A stretch of 64,000 nt of DNA from Ariolimax columbianus. Taxonomy: Eukaryota; Mollusca; Gastropoda; Stylommatophora; Arionidae. Positions 11,069 through 22,199 of the stretch are shown piece after piece. The notes under the pieces were generated by a model, which saw only the letters and a program-made list of their open reading frames with translations, was not told the DNA's origin and searched no databases. Position 1 is the stretch's first letter. Every line of letters begins with the position of its first letter. Both the position numbers and the translations under genes were made by a program. Where the stretch lies: the NCBI GenBank assembly GCA_036924085.1, contig JAVGWX010000013.1, positions 47,947,675-48,011,674 on the forward strand, read 5' to 3'.

Positions 11069-12328
11069 CGACAGTTGGTTACAACCCGGTAGAAGGTGAG
11101 ACGACACTTGACTACTATCGGGTAAAAGGTGAGACGACACTGGGCTAAAACCTGGTAGAAAGCGAGATGACAGTTGGCTACAACCCGGTAGAAAGTGAGA
11201 CGAAACTTGGCTACAAGCCGATAGAAAGTGAGACGACACTTGGCTACAAGCCGATAGAAAGTGAGACGACACTTGGCTACTATCCGGTAGAAAGTGAGAC
11301 GACACTTGACTACTATCCAGTAGAAAGTGAGACGACACTTGGCTACTATCCGGTAGAAAGTGAGACGACACTGGGCTACAACCCGGTAGAAAGTGAGACG
11401 ACACTGGGCTACAACCCGGTAGAAAGTGAGACGACACTGGGCTACAACCCGGTAGAAAGTGAGACGACACTGGGCTACAACCCGGTAGAAAGTGAGACGA
11501 CACTGGGCTACAACCCGGTAGAAAGTGAGACAACACTGGGCTACAACCCGGTAGAAAGTGTGACGACACTTGGCTACAACCCGGTAGAATGTGAGACGAC
11601 ACTGGGCTACAACCCGGTAGAAAGTGAGACGACACTTGACTACTATCCGGTAGAAAGTGAGACGACACTGGGCTACAACCCGGTAGAAAGTGAGACGACA
11701 CTGGGCTACAACCCGGTAGAAAGTGAGACGACACTTGACTACTATCCGGTAGAAAGTGAGACGACACTGGGCTACAACCCGGTAGAAAGTGAGACGACAC
11801 TGGGCTACAACCCGGTAGAAAGTGAGACGACACTGGGCTACAACCCGGTAGAAAGTGAGACGACACTGGGCTACAACCCGGTAGAAAGTGAGACGACACT
11901 GGGCTACAACCCGGTAGAAAGTGAGACGACACTGGGCTACAACCCGGTAGAAAGTGAGACGACACTTGACTACTATCCGGTAGAAAGTGAGACGACACTG
12001 GGCTACAACCCGGTAGAAAGTGAGACGACACTGGGCTACAACCCGGTAGAAAGTGTGACGACACTGGGCTACAACCCGGTAGAAAGTGAGACGACACTGG
12101 GCTACAACCCGGTAGAAAGTGAGACGACACTGGGCTACAACCCGGTAGAAAGTGAGACGACACTGGGCTACAACCCGGTAGAAAGTGAGACGACACTTGG
12201 CTACAACCCGGTAGAAAGTGAGACGACACTGGGCTACAACCCGGTAGAAAGTGAGACGACACTTGACTACTATCCGGTAGAAAGTGAGACGACACTGGGC
12301 TACAACCCGGTAGAAAGTGAGACGACAA
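11069..12328. repeat. 33-bp array, 38 copies, seeded at a LINE stop codon
   Basis: Units of exactly 33 bp contain tacaacccggtagaaagtga and gacgacactgggc. The first unit coincides with the end of the LINE frame (RQLVTTR-stop). Early units (11069-11350) are the most divergent; the middle is homogeneous, with variant ttgactactatccgg units interspersed. Because 33 is divisible by 3, long frames stay open on both strands (418, 427 and 446 residues). These are by-products. Confidence 0.95.
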
Positions 12329-12329
12329 C

Positions 12330-13010
12330 AGAAGAAAGAAGAAGTACAATGCAGGAAAATTGTCCTATTCATTACTTGCTCATGTCACCTTGCTTCGACC
12401 ATGACTCTTTGTTCTTTTTTTAACAAGCTTTTATTTCACTTAACACGACCGTTGTCCGCTTGCACGAACTTCTATTTCTCCTATTCTAACCAAACCACCT
12501 TTCCCCATAACCTAGAGAGCTGAAATTACGAACTGAGCCTCTCCTAGTGCGATCGGTAGACTATGCCGTTCCAGGATTGATCTTTACATTCAGAAGAAAA
12601 CATATTTCGCAGCATAAGCTGATGGTGTCGCCATCTTCGCTTGCAAAAAGCACTATTTTGTTGTTTTATTTATGTTATATTACAGTGTAACTTACTCATC
12701 TATCCAACGTTGACAGATCCCCGACTGCAACTAAACGTTTTTTTTAAAAACCTCAATACATCAATCATTCAAAGAAATACAAACATTAAAAAAATTTACA
12801 CTTCTGTAGTTTAAAAAAAACCAACATGTCTTAGAATAAACAAAATCATGCACCAAAAATTGTTGCTCTTTAAAACTTACTAGTAACACCTGTTCTAGCT
12901 TTCTACTAGTTTCCAAATGATCTTTTCTTCACTCTGTTTAGTTGGTTTACATCTACAGTCTAGTTGTGTTCTTGGTTGGAATATTTCTAAATCTCTTTTT
13001 CATGTCTTAA
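12330..13010. other. no gene recognised
   Basis: AT-rich sequence without conserved frames, repeats or structured elements that I can support. Confidence 0.5.
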
Positions 13011-13014
13011 CCGT

Positions 13015-13245
13015 ACTCAGTGGTCTTGAGGTAAGGTGTCTGTCTCGGATGCTGGAGGTCGCGGGTTCGAATCACGGTTGAGATATGGATAGAGCACGTT
13101 AAAAATATCTTTGGCAATTAGAAATCGAAAGGAACTCGGACAAAATTATAAAATTCTGGTTAAAAATCTATCCAAATTATTTGTACCTTCCCCCCAGGCC
13201 GAATAAGCCGCAGGAAGTTTAAAATACCTACTGCAAAAAGCCTTC
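13015..13245 (+). mobile_element. SINE family 3, copy 2
   Basis: Head tcttgaggtaaggtgtctg with B-box gcgggttcgaatcacgg, then gttaaaaatctatccaaat and agccgcaggaagtttaaa as in copy 1. Divergence is mainly small deletions in the middle. Confidence 0.83.
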
Positions 13246-13494
13246 GGCTACCTGGCAACAGACTGTTTGAATTCCATTATTTCAAGTATTTTAAATACGT
13301 AATCATACTTTGTTTTACTTGAGAATGTTATGAGTGAATTCAAATTGATAATCTAAATGAACAAGTTAATGATAAATTCACTGCGAGGCCCAAAGAATCG
13401 TAGTGGCCGTTGACAACTGCACAGCGCGCTCACACATGACGACTTCACACATTCTACGGCTTCATCCGAAAAGCTGTCAGTTTCTGAAATAGCT

Positions 13495-14050
13495 TGACTT
13501 CGTTCGTTCTCAATCTCACGCCACCAAGCAAGTAGCAGAATGTAGTCCAGGGAACGGAATGCGTATTGTCTTATTTTACAGCTTGACTATGATATTTGCA
13601 TCGTTCGATCAAAACACATCCAACTCCAGCAGGTATTTTTTTAAATACCAGATTAGCCTTCCCTCTTCGATCCCTTCTCATTAGCCACTCTGCTCTGTTA
13701 TAGCCTGTTTTACAGGATCACCGCGTGGAGGTGTAGAAGGGTCTTGGCAGCTCTGGTTCGCTGGCACTGACACTAGAAATCAGCTATGGGTCGCTGATCG
13801 CTGCAGCTCGTGCGCTGCTCCATTTTCTGATATGAAACTACGCTTGGTAGCTCTGGTTCGCTGGCACTGACACTAGAAATCAGCTATGGGTCGCTGACAG
13901 CTGCAGCTCGTGCGCTGCTCCATTTTCTGATATGAAACTACGCTTGGTAGCTCTGGTTCGCTGGCACTGACACTAGAAATCAGCTATGGGTCGCTGACAG
14001 CTGCAGCTCGTGCGCTGCTCCAGTTTCTGGTATGAAACTACGCTTAATCT
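13495..14050 (+). repeat. dispersed repeat family D, copy 2, with 3' triplication
   Basis: The element runs from cttcgttcgttctcaatctc to the tgggtcgctga block. Its 3' part is then repeated three times in units of about 100 bp, each from tggcagctctggttcgctgg to ttctgatatgaaactacgc. The other copies carry a single 3' block, so this is a local tandem expansion of a dispersed element. Confidence 0.88.
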
Positions 14051-14159
14051 ACCGTGTGCCATTTCCTATTAAAAGTCGACCAAACGAATATATAAGCCCT
14101 AGTCTATTGTCAATTACATTGTACCTTTGCCTTCCTTGTTTATTGTGTCACTACCATTT

Positions 14160-14485
14160 CTGTTAGTTATTTCCCATCGCAATCGATGATTGCCACATCA
14201 GACGGTTTTGTCTTAATAATGTAATGTGCGCTGTATTTAGTTTATAGTGAGGAAAAAGGTTGCGCTGGTCATCAATCTCGCTCTCTTGTCCCGAGTTACC
14301 TTGGATCAGTGGCAAGACTATTGGTCGAGACGACTGGAGGTAACTCGGGATGCATGCACTCTGGTCTTACCTCCCGTGAGACCAGGGATCGCTTGAAACT
14401 TGCGGGATTCTATCGCTCACCATTTCCGCTCATTACAATGAGAGGCGAGTGCCTTAACCTCTTGACTACAGCGACTGTATACAAT
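14160..14485 (-). mobile_element. SINE family 2, copy 1
   Basis: On the minus strand the head reads gtcgctgtagtcaagaggtt then aaggcactcgcctctc, resembling a Ser/Leu-type tRNA 5' half. The body holds gtctcacgggaggtaag, the conserved aagtcttgcca block and the tail ccatc...gcaatcgatgatt. Copies: 20279-20590, 28167-28943, 29930-30240 and a diverged relative near 9.9 kb. Confidence 0.82.
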
Positions 14486-14779
14486 CAGTTTCTTCTATTC
14501 CACTTCATCTACAAAAAAAACCATGTGCATCAAATTTATTCTTAAATGCATTAACTAACCCTGCCCCCAATATTATGTGGCTTATTATTTCTTGAGTTCA
14601 TTAAGATATCTGAGATGTCAGAGGATACATTTAACAGCATTAGAAATACTCTTCCGCCCAAGAAAATATCTCAGAACTTTAAAATGAAAATAATGAAATG
14701 CTATAGGCATTCATTTTTATTGTATGGAGTATAAACCTGGGCCCTAACAAAGAAAATGAAGAAAGTATTGAAGCCTTTA

Positions 14780-15095
14780 TAATGTGGGTCATCAGAAAAC
14801 TCGGACTAGTTTCTTGGAAAGATAATAAAACAAATAGTGAGGTTCTGAGACAACTCAAGGTTGAGAAGATACTTCTGAACGAAATAAAATGCAGAAAAAT
14901 AAAATATTTTGGTCATGTCAAGCTGAAGATTATATTGGATGGAAGAGTGAAGGTCAAGAGAGTCAAAGAGCGGCAGCGGTTCAGATGGACAGACAACATC
15001 CAGATTTGACCAGGACATAGTTTCACTGAGTGTACCAGCGTGGCATAGAACAGAGACAGCTGGAGATCCACTATCGCCAACCTCCAATGATGATA
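14780..15095 (+). pseudogene. LINE C-terminal fragment
   Basis: The plus strand encodes VLRQLKVEKILLNEIKCRK, IKYFGHVKLK, RFRWTDNIQI, and after stops NRDSWRSTIANLQ. This matches the C-terminal tail of Jockey/RTE-like LINEs, where an R-K-I-x-Y-F-G-H segment is followed by a tryptophan-containing tail. Only about 100 residues remain, with at least three stops. Confidence 0.62.
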
Positions 15096-15119
15096 CGGCA
15101 CTTGATGGTCATGATTGTT

Positions 15120-15460
15120 TCTCGAACTGTATTTTATTACTAGATCAATGTGTGTTGCTGTCCTTAGATCATTATTTTATTCGATTAACATATGACGTTT
15201 ATTGTTTATAGAGCTTTGTTATTTCTGTAGCATAGTTTAGTCATTGTTTATAGAGCTTTAGTTATTCCTGTAGCATTGTTTTAGTAGTTGTTTATAGACC
15301 TTTGTTATTCTTTTAGCATAGTTTTAGTAATTGTATATAGACCTTTGTTATTCCTGTAGCATAGTTTAGTAGTTGTTTATAGAGATTTATGTTATTCCTT
15401 ATCATATGTGGGTTATTATTCCTCCTCAACTTTATATTATTCATTTATCATATGTAGAAA
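15120..15460. repeat. ~60-bp AT-rich repeat flanking a LINE
   Basis: Imperfect units contain gtttatagagctttgttatt and cctgtagcatagtttag. Related units lie directly 3' of the neighbouring LINE (16165-16335) and again at 18600-18860. Confidence 0.75.
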
Positions 15461-15469
15461 ACGGGTCTG

Positions 15470-16165
15470 GAGATGACTGTCTCGAAGACCAAAGTGTTGC
15501 GCAATCGCTTCGCTTGTGGTCCAGTCTTCCTTGGTGAGGTACGATTAGAGGATGTCAACGAGTACATTTATCTTGGACGTCTTCTCAATATGGAGAATAA
15601 CCTGGAACCTGAACTGACAAGACGTCGCCGCGTGGGTTGGCCCGCCTTCTCGTCTATTAACACGGTCATGGGCGGTTGTTATGATCAAAACCTACGAGCC
15701 CCCCTCTTCAATTCCACTTTACTTCCTGCGATGTGCTACGGTGCCGAGTCGTGGACACTAACAAAATCACTACTTGACACATTGAGAGTGACCCAGGCCT
15801 CCCTTCAGAGACGCTTGGTCGAAATCACTCTCCGAAACCATCGTATACAAAGTCTCCACAATTCTGACATAAGACGATTGTCCCTGGTGAAGGATGCGGT
15901 AATCCACGCAGACAAGGCAAAACATAAATGGGCAGGTCACATGTTGCGACGAAACGATGGTCGATGGAGCAAAGCGACAGCAGTCTGGTAGCCCCGAGTT
16001 AAGAAGAGACCGCGGGGAAGACCTCCAATGCATTAGTCAGACTCCCTTGCCGTACGCTGCAACATCCTGTAGACCTACGCACTTACCAAGCACTGTATCC
16101 GTGGCCAAAGACATGGTGCGCTGGAGACGAAGTTGGGACCGCAGCTACGCTGAGGAATGGATCAT
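15470..16165 (+). pseudogene. RTE-like LINE ORF2 C-terminal part
   Basis: A 172-residue open stretch reads MTVSKTKVLRNRF, EDVNEYIYLGRLLNMENN, ELTRRRRVGWPAFSSI, LPAMCYGAESWTLTKS and HKWAGHMLRRNDGRWS. This is the region after the RT catalytic motif (thumb and C-terminal segment) of RTE-type LINEs. A TAG follows TAVW, then RVKKRPRGRPPMH and a second stop in the same frame. The endonuclease and RT catalytic motifs are missing, so it is a 5'-truncated dead copy. Both flanks carry the same AT-rich repeat. Confidence 0.82.
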
Positions 16166-16335
16166 CAAGATCAAGATCATATGTGTGTTATTGTTTCTAG
16201 AACTTTATTTTACTGCTGTAGCAAATGTGTGTTATCGTTTCTAGAGCTTTATTTTATTTCTTTATCACAGGTTAGTTTGTAATTCATAGAACTTTATTTT
16301 ATTGCGGTATCATATGTTTGTTCTCGTTTAGAGCT
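16165..16335. repeat. AT-rich ~60-bp repeat, 3' of the LINE
   Basis: Units like tagaactttattttattgcg with gtatcatatgtttgtt match the repeat at 15120-15460. Confidence 0.7.
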
Positions 16336-16870
16336 TCCTGCCAAGCACTGATATCTGATAAAAAACATGATACCCAACTCAAAGAACCGGAATAAACTCA
16401 CTCAGCTCTTAGCTAGCTACCTGGCATCACACAGACATTCTGAGTGAATGAATGTTAGGATTACCGTTATTTTCCAAACCTCTGCTTCCTGTTCCACCTT
16501 CTCCTCCCCCTTTTGATGATCTGCCCAATAATTCTCTTATGCAACTATTTTTTGTTCAGCCGGAAACGTTCATCACTCGCACAAAGCGCATCTTGTTTCA
16601 AAGAGCTGTGACGTAAACAGCTCACAATGCTTTCCATTTCTTACTGGGCAGACAACGCGGCACGTTTTTCTCTAGACGTTTTTCCACCTAGCTTCGATTC
16701 TCCCTCCTCGAACAACGTTTATTTTCACTGCAGAGGTTCACTGTAAATATTTATAATTGTGAGGAATAAAGGATGGTTGCCCCTGCAATCGCCACGCAGT
16801 GTTCATGCAATGTTTTTTATTTATTTTAAATTCACTTACTTTACTTTTTCCTTCTACTGATGACGTGATG
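16336..16870. other. no gene recognised
   Basis: No conserved frame, tRNA-like head or repeat seen. Confidence 0.4.
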
Positions 16871-16874
16871 CGTA

Positions 16875-17205
16875 GTGGGGAGATGCAGGACTCGGTCTTG
16901 GGCCAGATGTGTTTCTATGGTTGTTGTGAGCCCTTGCTGTTATAGGATATCTTTGATGTTGTCTATCCATTTGCCTCGCAGTCTTCCCTTGGATCAAAAA
17001 GCCCAATCTTCTACTGTTGTATGTTTTAATGGTAGCCGATCTGGTTTCACTCTCATGTCTATATATGTACTCTTGGGAGGATGTTGTTCCAGCTATTTAT
17101 TTTATTTCGGTATTTTTCCTTCTATTTCTACTGGTTACGTTGATGACTTTTCTCAGGCGTCTCATTTCCAAGGTTGCAATTTTATTTTCCTGTGCTTTTG
17201 ACAAA
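16875..17205 (-). pseudogene. LINE C-terminal fragment
   Basis: The minus strand reads IATLEMRRLRKVINVTSRNR and, after frameshifts, KGRLRGKWIDNIKDIL. These match the E-M-R-x-x-R-x-I block and the G-R-x-R-x-x-W-x-D-N-I-K-x block of RTE/Jockey-like LINE C-termini. The 28-bp array touches its 5' (right-hand) side. The plus-strand frames here are shadows. Confidence 0.6.
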
Positions 17206-17209
17206 GGCG

Positions 17210-17662
17210 ATGTTTGTCACTGATGCCTTGGACGAAGGCCATGTTTATCACTGATGCCTTGGACGGCCATGTTTGTCACTGATACATTGGACGGTCATGT
17301 TTGGCACTGATACCTTGGACGAAGGCCATGTTTGTCACTGATACCTTGGACGAAAGCCATGTTTGTCACTGATGCCTTGGACGGTCATGTTTGTCACTGA
17401 TACCTTGGACGGCCATGTTTGTCACTGATACACTGGACAGCCATGTTTGTCACCGATACCTTGGACGGCCATGTTTGTCACTGATACATTGGACAGCCAT
17501 GTTTGTCACTGATACTTTGGACGGCATGTTTGTCACTGATACATTGGACAACCATGTTTGTCACTGATACCTTGGACGGCTATCTTTGTCACTGAAATCT
17601 TAGACGGCCATGTTTGTCACTGATACTTTGGACAGCCATGTTTGTCACTGGTAGCACAGAGT
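17210..17662. repeat. 28-bp minisatellite, about 16 copies
   Basis: Units read ccatgtttgtcactgatacc followed by ttggacgg, with 1-2 bp length changes and gaaggcc/ggcc variants. It starts where the minus-strand LINE fragment is cut off, but I cannot show that the unit itself is LINE-coding. Confidence 0.92.
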
Positions 17663-17754
17663 TGATAAGCAAACGATTTTCATCAGTTTCCGTTCAGTTT
17701 CTATACTGAGGTTCCGATGTTTGAGTAGTTGTGACAGTTGGTTCGTTAATTGCT

Positions 17755-18450
17755 TGGTTATTGATCCAGCGGCATATGGGCTCCTGCCATTTGGCCCAAT
17801 GCCATATAGTGGTATCTGCAAGTGTTTATAAGCTGGTGTTTAGTTCCGTACAAATTGTTCCATTTGTCTGGCCTCGGAGGAAGAAGCTCTTTCCTAACAC
17901 CTGCAAGGGCTTGACATTCAAAAAGATGATGTTCAACAGTTTCATAGGAATGTGTGCACAACTGGCACCCTGGAGCATGTTCTGGTTGGATTCTGTTCAA
18001 GTGACTGTTAAGTTGTATGTGTTGAGTGCGAAGTCAGAAAATGTTGTCTTTGGGATTCGGGTTGACCATATGTTTGTAGATTTCTCTCCTAGTATTTCCC
18101 ATCTATTCAGCCAGGCCTCTTTGTTCACAGTCTTCAGTAGTTGTTTGACTGTCTGTAGGGTTGTTTGTGTGTATTGTTGTTCTTGACTTGATCCCTTCTT
18201 AGCTAGTCTGTCTGTCTTGTCCTTGCCCGGTGTATTTAAATGACCAGGGATCTGTTGTATAACTATTCTGCTAGTTGGTAGGTCACTGCACTTAATCTAT
18301 GACATCTGGTTTCAATTTCTCTGGCCAATCGCCCGTGTTTAAGTGCAAACGCTTCCAAAGTAAATGAACTCTTGCACCTGGTTTAGCCTGTTGTTTCCAA
18401 TCTATGCTAAAAGGCATTGCGATTTTCTGATATCCACAGTTTCTGTATCT
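17755..18450 (-). pseudogene. RNase H-type LINE, C-terminal half
   Basis: Minus-strand blocks in order: IPGHLNTPGKDKTDRLAKKG (the RNase H segment with catalytic-type His and Asp), EAWLNRWEILGEKSTN, LRTQHIQLNSHLNRIQ and CQLCTHSYETVEHHLFECQA (zinc-knuckle-like C-x-x-C...H...C). This order is the C-terminal end of LINEs that carry RNase H after RT. At least two frameshifts and internal stops are present. The plus-strand 151-residue frame is a shadow. Confidence 0.75.
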
Positions 18451-18599
18451 GATGCACTAATCTTCATGTTGCATCTCGCACGAGTTGTATTATGCATGTT
18501 TGTATGATCTTGTAAACTTCATCTTCGCACATTAGACACTGGTTAAATTTACTTCCGACATAAAAAAATGGTTTTCAACTCCGGAAAAACTATTTCGTG

Positions 18600-18860
18600 T
18601 CATTTTTATTCCTGTATGATGTGGGATTTTGTTAATATAACTTTGTTTTATTTTCGTCTGAAATGTGAAATATTGCGTCTAGAATGTTATTTCATTCCTA
18701 TATCATATTTGGTTTATATTTAGAGGACTTTATTTTATTTCATTTTAGTATTTGGGTTATTGTTATAAAAACTTTATTTTTTATTCCTGTATCATATTTG
18801 GGTTATTGCTATAACTTTATTTTTATCTCTGTATCATATTTGGGTTACTTTACTCTGGTA
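18600..18860. repeat. AT-rich ~45-60-bp repeat
   Basis: Units like ttattcctgtatcatatttg and ggttattgttataactttat belong to the same family as those around the RTE fragment at 15.1-16.3 kb. Confidence 0.75.
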
Positions 18861-19039
18861 GATAATTTTTTTGAGGTTGGATGACCACAGGAGCCGTTTT
18901 ACGATCAGACAAAATTCAGTAACAACTGGGGACCAAATCCCGTTTTCTCGGCTGAGGAGCCAGTGTACCAATAATAGTAATGTTAACATTATTTCACTCG
19001 AACCACAATTACCCATCATTCAATTCCCATAAGCCAAGT

Positions 19040-19340
19040 TCCAATTCACCAACTCAAAAGAAATCGACAAACTACGTTATTTAAGCTAAGAACTTGTCAC
19101 TGCAGACTACTAGAACATCTATTCCGGCTGTAGATCTCATTCATCGATTAGTGCCCATGTGGAACACGAGGCCGTAACCCTGAATACATTCTACAGGAAT
19201 GCCCACACTATAAAGAATTGAGATAGCAGACCTGCCCAGAGGGTGGGGAGCTGAGACAAAAGATGTGGGGCAGCCACTCCCACCTGGTGAAGACCGTAGA
19301 CTTCATCATGGCCACTGGCCTGCAGATATAGCATGACCAA
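19040..19340 (+). pseudogene. RNase H-type LINE (family RH2), extreme C-terminus, copy 1
   Basis: The plus strand reads FRLRTCHCRLLEHL, CPCGTRGRNPEYILQECPHY, ELRQKMWGSHSHLVKTVDFI and MATGLQI-stop. This is the zinc-knuckle tail of RNase H LINEs and resembles the remnants at 30.8-31.15 kb (minus) and 42.3-42.85 kb (plus). Two stops are visible before the final one. Confidence 0.75.
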
Positions 19341-19399
19341 AGATCCTGTCAAGTAAAGTCATCCCGTAACCAGTGAGGTCGTTTGTGAACACATGAAGT

Positions 19400-19720
19400 A
19401 ATCCCAACAAAGCCACGCCACCCTTCTTTATCGGCAACCGCTGCCTGTGCCTCCTCTGGTCAGAGATTGGTCCATTCTTTTATGTTGTCCTCCCATCTCT
19501 TTTTGGGACGACCTATTCGAATTCCATCTTGCACCTTTCCGTGCAGGATCATATTTGCAAGACCGTTTGATTTCGATATGTGGCCGTACCAAGCGAATTT
19601 CCGTCTTTTGACTGTTGCCAAGAGGTCTTCAAAAGGCCCTATTGTTGTTTTAATTCTTTCTCGCATTTCGTCATTTGTAACTCGGTCCTTGTGTGTGACG
19701 CTTAGAAGAAAGATCATGTA
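19400..19720 (-). pseudogene. RTE/Jockey-like LINE C-terminus
   Basis: An open minus frame reads VTHKDRVTNDEMRERIKTTI, LATVKRRKFAWYGHISKSNG and RPKKRWEDNIKEWTNL-stop. It belongs to the same family as the longer copy at 43965-44810, from which it differs by few residues. Confidence 0.82.
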
Positions 19721-19789
19721 TGCAAAGAAAGAAAGAAGAAGAAATCTTCACCAAGAACTATGTAATGGATAATTTCAAACTCGAACAAA

Positions 19790-20065
19790 AATGATCCATC
19801 TTTCAATCCACGTTCTTCAACATTATCAACTAGTAGTAGTATTGCGACCGATATTTTCTTCAAACCACAATTATCTATCTTTCAATCCACATACACAAAC
19901 ACCATCCACTAAACGTAATATTGCGACCGATATTTCACTCAATCCACAAATATCCATCTTTCAATCCACGTTCTTAAACACACATCCCCTAGTAGTAGTA
20001 TCGCGACCAATATTGCACTGACAACACAACTATCCAAATTTCAATCCACGTTCTTAAACAATCTT
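19790..20065. repeat. ~70-bp tandem repeat, 4 copies, with outliers
   Basis: Each unit contains tatccatctttcaatccac, gttcttaaaca and agtagtagtattgcgacc. Single degenerate units appear at about 18955-19025, 26425-26480 and 26745-26800, so it is both tandem and dispersed. Origin unknown. Confidence 0.78.
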
Positions 20066-20278
20066 TTTTCCGAAAACAGTACAGTGGATTAGTAAAGTGG
20101 TCGATATTGCACTGGTACACCTATTAACGGAGGCTGATGACCAAATTCACCGTGCCAGTCCTGCGCTGATGTGTAAAGAGAAGTTGATTGGTCCGATTGG
20201 AGTTGAGATTACTTTCAACATCAGCGTTTCTCAAACGGATGTGTCAGACCGAAAGGTGTAAATATCACAGTCAAGCTG

Positions 20279-20590
20279 TTAGTTGCCCATCGCAAGCGAT
20301 GATGCGACATCATCAGACAGTTTTTATCTTAATGATGTAACTTGCGCTGTTTTAGGATTATAGTGAGGAAGGGGTTGCGCTGGTCATCAACCTCACTCTC
20401 TGGTCCCGAACTACATTGGACCAGTGGCAAGACTTAAGTCAAGACGACTGGAGGTAATTCAGGATACAGGCACTCAGGTCCCACCTCTTTGAGACCATGG
20501 GTCGCTTAAGTCCTGCGAGGCTTGAACCCATGCAGTTTCCGTTCATCACTTTCAGAGACGAGTACCTGACCTCTCGACCACAGTGATATA
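20279..20590 (-). mobile_element. SINE family 2, copy 2
   Basis: From agttgcccatcgcaagcgat through gtcatcaacctcactctc and aagacgactggagg to the head, whose minus strand reads actgtggtcgagaggtcagg. Layout is the same as copy 1. Confidence 0.83.
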
Positions 20591-20691
20591 CTATGTATAC
20601 AAATTACTGGAAATGTTACCTAATCGACATATTCAAACTTTAATGCTGACTGTTTGTCAGATTGTAGTTTCCATGGCAGATGCAACTCTAC

Positions 20692-20694
<3 letters not shown>

Positions 20695-20722
<28 letters not shown>
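20695..20722. repeat. (TA)n microsatellite
   Basis: Simple TA run. Confidence 0.9.
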
Positions 20723-20724
<2 letters not shown>

Positions 20725-21129
20725 CATTGTGCGTGCATATCTTATTTTCAAATGTAAAATCTGTAAAACTCTATTATGCATTTCAACGTTTACTTCTGTT
20801 GTAAATGAATACATCTACGGAGCTAAATTTACATCTGATATTGACCAAATGATTACATTCCTTGCACACACTTTGAATGAAGTTATATATTTATACATAG
20901 TATGCCAACCTCATAAAAGAAGGGATAATATCTATTAAATATTAATTCACTAAATTATACAAAGCCAACATAAGAAGATGTAACCTTCTGTGGAGATATA
21001 TTTTCAAACGCTTCATTGTTTTTTCAATGCTTTGCATTGAGTATTGCGCATAACGGAACAGTTAAACTGACTCCAGTAAGAATTTGTAATGGGTTCACAT
21101 ATTTCGGTGTACGGGCTTGAATTTCAGGA

Positions 21130-21845
21130 GAACAAGTCGTAATAAAAGAGCAATACAGCGCAAAGGGGCAGAAATAACGCAGAAAATATCACGAAGAGGG
21201 TGGATACTACCAACTGTCCAGAAAAGATCAAGTTTTCATACTGCGTCTCGGAGAAAACAATATTAGAAAAATAGAAAAGGTAAAGAACCAAAGGGTTAAA
21301 ATAGATCATACAGCTAAAGTGAGTGAACAAGTACAAGTAGCAGTGAAAAAGGCAAATGTAATATTAGGTATGATAAAAAGAAATATAAACATGGCAGCAT
21401 AGAAGTGATGGCCAAACCGTATAAAGCATTAGTTAGACCTTTATTGGAGTACTGTGTGCAGGTGTGGAGTCCTTATTGTAAAAGGATATAAACATGCTGG
21501 AAAGGATACAAAGAAGATGTGGGATTAACAAAATATTGTTTTAAATAAAGACTCAGAAAAACCTGCCTATTGTGTTTTGAAAAGAGAAGAATTCGAGGTG
21601 ACTTATGACAGGTGCGTCAGAAGGATAAGGAAAAGGATAAATTAGAACATACAAAGTTTTTTTCCACTTCAAAATACAAGGAAATGAGGGCACAGCCACA
21701 ATTTAATAACAGAAGAGTCCAAATTAGATACCAGTAATTAATTTTTTATTCAGAGAGTGCTGAATGCTTGGAATGCATTGCCACATGAAATAGAAGAGGC
21801 AGGCTCAAGTAATATTCAAGAATAGATAAGTGTGCATAATAATGT
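21130..21845 (+). pseudogene. CR1/Jockey-like LINE, RT thumb and C-terminus
   Basis: The plus strand reads KKANVILGMIKRNIN, KPYKALVRPLLEYCVQVWSP, LERIQRRC, KRRIRGDL and, at the end, a degenerate VLNAWNALPHE-like block. This order is typical of the segment after the RT catalytic motif in CR1/Jockey-group LINEs. At least three frameshifts and several stops are present. An upstream piece (YYQLSRKDQVFILRL, about 21205-21250) looks like an RNase H LINE segment, suggesting a fusion of two remnants. A related minus-strand copy lies at 56230-56712. Confidence 0.72.
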
Positions 21846-21902
21846 TTAGATCAGGTGAATGTAACTGGTTGTATTAGGAAATATACAGAGTCTTCTATAC
21901 CA

Positions 21903-21940
21903 GTTTGGTTGGTTGGTTGGTTGGGTGGTTGGTTGGTTGC
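21903..21940. repeat. (GGTT)n microsatellite
   Basis: Imperfect GGTT tetranucleotide run. Confidence 0.9.
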
Positions 21941-21944
21941 TAAT

Positions 21945-22185
21945 GCTCACAATGGGTTGGTAACCATTTTGTACGTCCTGAAAAGGACGGGACTTCTGTG
22001 GCAGATTGTAGTTGCTTTCCTGACATTCCGAGCGTGCTGATGAAGTGTACCGTGGTCTTCCAGGCGTCTTGACGAATGCTTGGCTTCATTTCCGTGTCAC
22101 TCACAACTACGGGGATCACGTCAAACCTCACCTTGTCAACCATAATGTTGTCCTCGACAACAACCCGTTTCCATGACGACCAACG
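21945..22185 (-). other. open minus-strand fragment, unrecognised
   Basis: A 67-residue minus frame contains VDKVRFDVIPVVVSDTEMKP and WKTTVHFISTLGMSGKQLQ. The composition looks protein-like, but I cannot name a family. It may be another retrotransposon piece. It abuts the 38-bp satellite. Confidence 0.25.
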
Positions 22186-22199
22186 AGGAGGTCAGGTGA

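Noticed and set aside
11032..12423. 418-446-residue frames on both strands as a repetitive structural protein
   Set aside because: Open in several phases because of a stop-poor 33-bp unit. No signal peptide or non-repetitive domain; the left border is a LINE C-terminus.
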